A stretch of 33,885 nt of DNA from Cohnella luojiensis. Lineage in GTDB: Bacteria; Bacillota; Bacilli; Paenibacillales; Paenibacillaceae. The notes below the pieces were generated by a model. The model saw nothing but the letters and a program-made list of their open reading frames with translations, did not search any database and was not told the origin of the DNA. A program made the translations under genes and the position numbers. Positions 32,426-33,885 of this stretch are shown piece after piece. Location: NCBI RefSeq assembly GCF_004564235.1, contig NZ_SOMN01000046.1:1-33885 (forward strand). Direction: 5' to 3'. The stretch's first letter is position 1; each line of letters starts with the position of its first letter.

Positions 32426-32548
32426 TCCCACAGATTACTGGAGTTGTCAGAGGCGGCGATATGAGCAAAATCGATAAACGGATGATGAATTGCTGCGAGC
32501 GAACTGACGATTTCTCCAAAGCCGTTCACAAAATCTGCAATTCGATAA

Positions 32549-32581
32549 CGCAAAGAGGCGCAAGCCCGAAAGCTTGCACCT
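32549..32581 (-). terminator. Terminator after the NlpC/P60 gene
   Basis: On the minus strand AGGTGCAAGC / GCTTGCGCCT (one G-T pair) with a 6-base loop, followed by CTTTG. The T tail is short, but the stem is strong and lies 40 bases after the NlpC/P60 stop codon. Confidence 0.6.
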
Positions 32582-32620
32582 GTTGTTGCGATTATTATTC
32601 AGGTTATGGAGTGAGCGACT

Positions 32621-33658
32621 TTAGAATAATCTTTTGGCCGTGACAAAACGCTTCTTCCATGATTCGTTGAATTCTCCGTAGTGAACGCCTTTCACTTTCG
32701 AATACGTATGAAGGATCCGACCGTCTCCCGCATAGATGCCCACGTGCCCGATCTCGATCCCGCGAGCGCTGAAGAACAGAAGATCGCCTTTGCGCAGTTG
32801 ATCGATTTCGACTTCTTTTCCTTCCTCGGCTTGGTTGTAGGAGACTCGCGGCAGATCAATGGACAACACTTCGTTAAATACATGCTGGACGAAAGAAGAG
32901 CAATCGAACGTTTCGGTTTGGCCGGGATCGGCACCGAACTCGTAAGGGGTTCCCAGGAATTTGGATCCGAAAGCGAACAGCTCGTCTGCTTGCTTATCGG
33001 CGAGCGCCGGGCTCGTGTAATCGGTATACGCCGGTTTGGCCGAGATGAAACCAATCGTATCGTCTTTGGTCTGTACTTCCAACCAATCCGCGTTTATTTC
33101 TCTGATGACGTGGATTTTCTCGTTTTTCGGAAGCATTCGGATGACATCGGAATCCGTTTCTTTACCGGGAGCAACGCGCAGGTTAACTCCGTATTCGATC
33201 GCGGTTTCATACTCATTCGCGGATGATATCGTGATCGAACCGGAATACTTATGCCATTTCACAAGATTACCTAGCGTTTCGCTAATAAATCGCAGCGGAA
33301 CCATCGTCGTCTCGTCTATAATTTTACCCGGTGCGGGGAGCGTCAGCCGTTCTTGGTTTTTATAAGCGGTCGTTTCTCCGATTCGGTATGTAAGGACGAC
33401 GCCTTCTTTAACGGCGGTAACCGTATGCGTCTTATTGTTCCAGGAAACTTTCGCGCCCTCGGCCTCGAAAATCGTACGCATCGGAACTAGGCTATAACCG
33501 TTTTCTATAACGGGCTGAGTCTGAAAGGACAAAGGTTTCCCATCCAAAAATACAGATTGCGACGGATTCACCTCGGCATATACCGGCGCTGCTTGGAGCA
33601 GCGTCATGGTCAGCAGCGTAGACGCGGCGCTTGCAAGGAAGCTAGTTCTTCTCTTCAT
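32621..33658 (-). CDS. Secreted NlpC/P60 peptidase with copper-amine-oxidase-N-type and SH3b domains
   Basis: A 345-residue exported cell-wall hydrolase. A signal peptide (about 1-28, ending VYA) is followed by a copper amine oxidase N-terminal-type domain (about 35-145; LVPMRTIFEAEGAKVSWNN and MVPLRFISETLG are its repeats), common in Paenibacillaceae surface proteins. An SH3b domain (about 155-210; VNLRVAPG) follows, then an NlpC/P60 domain (about 225-345) with C253 in FDCSSFVQHVF, H305 in GHVGIYAG and H317 in ILHTYS. Such enzymes cut the D-Glu to diamino acid bond in peptidoglycan stems. AAAGGG lies upstream of the ATG. It is a single-gene unit; a short inverted repeat (33674-33700) lies in its leader. 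Confidence 0.95.
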   Translation of the reverse strand: MKRRTSFLASAASTLLTMTLLQAAPVYAEVNPSQSVFLDGKPLSFQTQPVIENGYSLVPMRTIFEAEGAKVSWNNKTHTVTAVKEGVVLTYRIGETTAYKNQERLTLPAPGKIIDETTMVPLRFISETLGNLVKWHKYSGSITISSANEYETAIEYGVNLRVAPGKETDSDVIRMLPKNEKIHVIREINADWLEVQTKDDTIGFISAKPAYTDYTSPALADKQADELFAFGSKFLGTPYEFGADPGQTETFDCSSFVQHVFNEVLSIDLPRVSYNQAEEGKEVEIDQLRKGDLLFFSARGIEIGHVGIYAGDGRILHTYSKVKGVHYGEFNESWKKRFVTAKRLF

Positions 33659-33761
33659 GCTATGTCACCCTTTCTGAGTTTCCTTGATAATTAGACTCAG
33701 GGGCGGGGTGTTTGTTACTTGCCAATTTGTGGGAGGATGTTTGGTGCCAATTTTTAGTAAT

Positions 33762-33885
33762 CGAGTAGGAGGGGGTGATTAACCCCTGACCTCTCACACC
33801 ACCGTACGTACCGTTCGGTATACGGCGGTTCATGAAATATTCCGTAAGTCGTTGTATCTATCCGTTAAGCCTTTCAATCCATTTG
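33762..33885 (-). mobile_element. 3' end of a group II intron (domains V and VI), continues beyond the window
   Basis: Read on the minus strand, 33798-33829 folds as a domain V: a 9-bp lower stem (ACCGCCGTA / TACGGTGGT), a two-base CG bulge, a 4-bp upper stem (TACC / GGTA) and a GAAC loop, with the catalytic CGC triad in the 5' strand. It is followed by a domain VI-like GGGG...CCCCC stem and the end sequence CTCCTACTCGAT, which I recognise as the 3' terminus of bacterial group II introns. The exact 3' splice point (near 33762) is uncertain. The intron body and reverse-transcriptase gene would lie right of the window; a 17-codon frame ending at a stop just before domain V could be the end of that gene. 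Confidence 0.75.

Noticed and set aside
32379..32519. 47-residue N-terminal extension of the locus B receptor
   Set aside because: It would place the signal peptide internally, and a strong ribosome binding site precedes the ATG at 32378.
32191..32643. 150-aa plus-strand frame over the locus B leader
   Set aside because: It starts antisense to the receptor signal peptide, crosses the palindrome and a terminator, and has no ribosome binding site.
33824..33885. Partial coding sequence for an intron-encoded reverse transcriptase
   Set aside because: Only about 17 codons are visible on the minus strand before a stop; too little to support as a gene, so it is mentioned only within the intron entry.

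Overview
The window looks like the chromosome of a Gram-positive endospore-former of the Paenibacillaceae (Paenibacillus or Cohnella type). The reasons are: strong GGAGG-type ribosome binding sites with frequent TTG and GTG starts; a CIRCE/HrcA operator; YesM/YesN-type two-component and YesS-type AraC regulators paired with LplB/LplC-type sugar permeases that lack their own ATPase; an S-layer-homology protease; and a yojF-bshB2 (bacillithiol) gene pair. This is inferred from gene content; no 16S or marker phylogeny is present.

Layout. (1) 1-9.5 kb is a housekeeping and accessory stretch: htpG with a CIRCE operator, an AraC regulator divergent from a flavin oxidoreductase, a UPF0173 metal-dependent hydrolase, an intergenic region with paired 71-bp hairpin repeats, a TIMP/NTR-like membrane protein, an ECF sigma/anti-sigma pair, a threonine-aldolase-family lyase, an unknown 95-aa gene whose 3' region carries 51-bp tandem repeats, and a DUF1801/YdhG protein. 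(2) 9.5-19.8 kb is carbohydrate locus A: a secreted clan GH-D (alpha-galactosidase-like) enzyme with a carbohydrate-binding module, a solute-binding lipoprotein and a YesM/YesN two-component system on the minus strand, with two permeases divergent on the plus strand. Catabolite-repression-like (cre) sites lie in both control regions. (3) 19.9-22.4 kb is a secreted subtilisin-like protease with SLH repeats. (4) 22.5-23.5 kb is yojF-bshB2. (5) 23.6-32.4 kb is carbohydrate locus B, all on the minus strand: solute-binding protein, two permeases, GH88 unsaturated glucuronyl hydrolase, membrane-anchored AraC regulator, and a second paralogous solute-binding protein. (6) 32.6-33.9 kb is an NlpC/P60 cell-wall peptidase, then the 3' end (domains V and VI) of a group II intron that continues off the right edge.

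How they work together. Loci A and B are two oligosaccharide-uptake systems built on the same plan: lipoprotein receptor, two permeases (probably energised by a shared MsmX-type ATPase encoded elsewhere), one dedicated hydrolase, and a membrane sensor linked to an AraC-type DNA-binding domain. In A the sensor and DNA-binding domain are split into kinase and response regulator; in B they are fused in one protein. A probably releases alpha-galactosides outside the cell and imports the products. B probably imports unsaturated uronate oligosaccharides that GH88 cleaves in the cytoplasm. I see no CRISPR array, prophage, tRNA or rRNA. Nothing looks like a wholly new multi-gene system; the least explained items are the two repeat families, the TIMP-like protein and the C-terminal domain of the locus A glycosidase.
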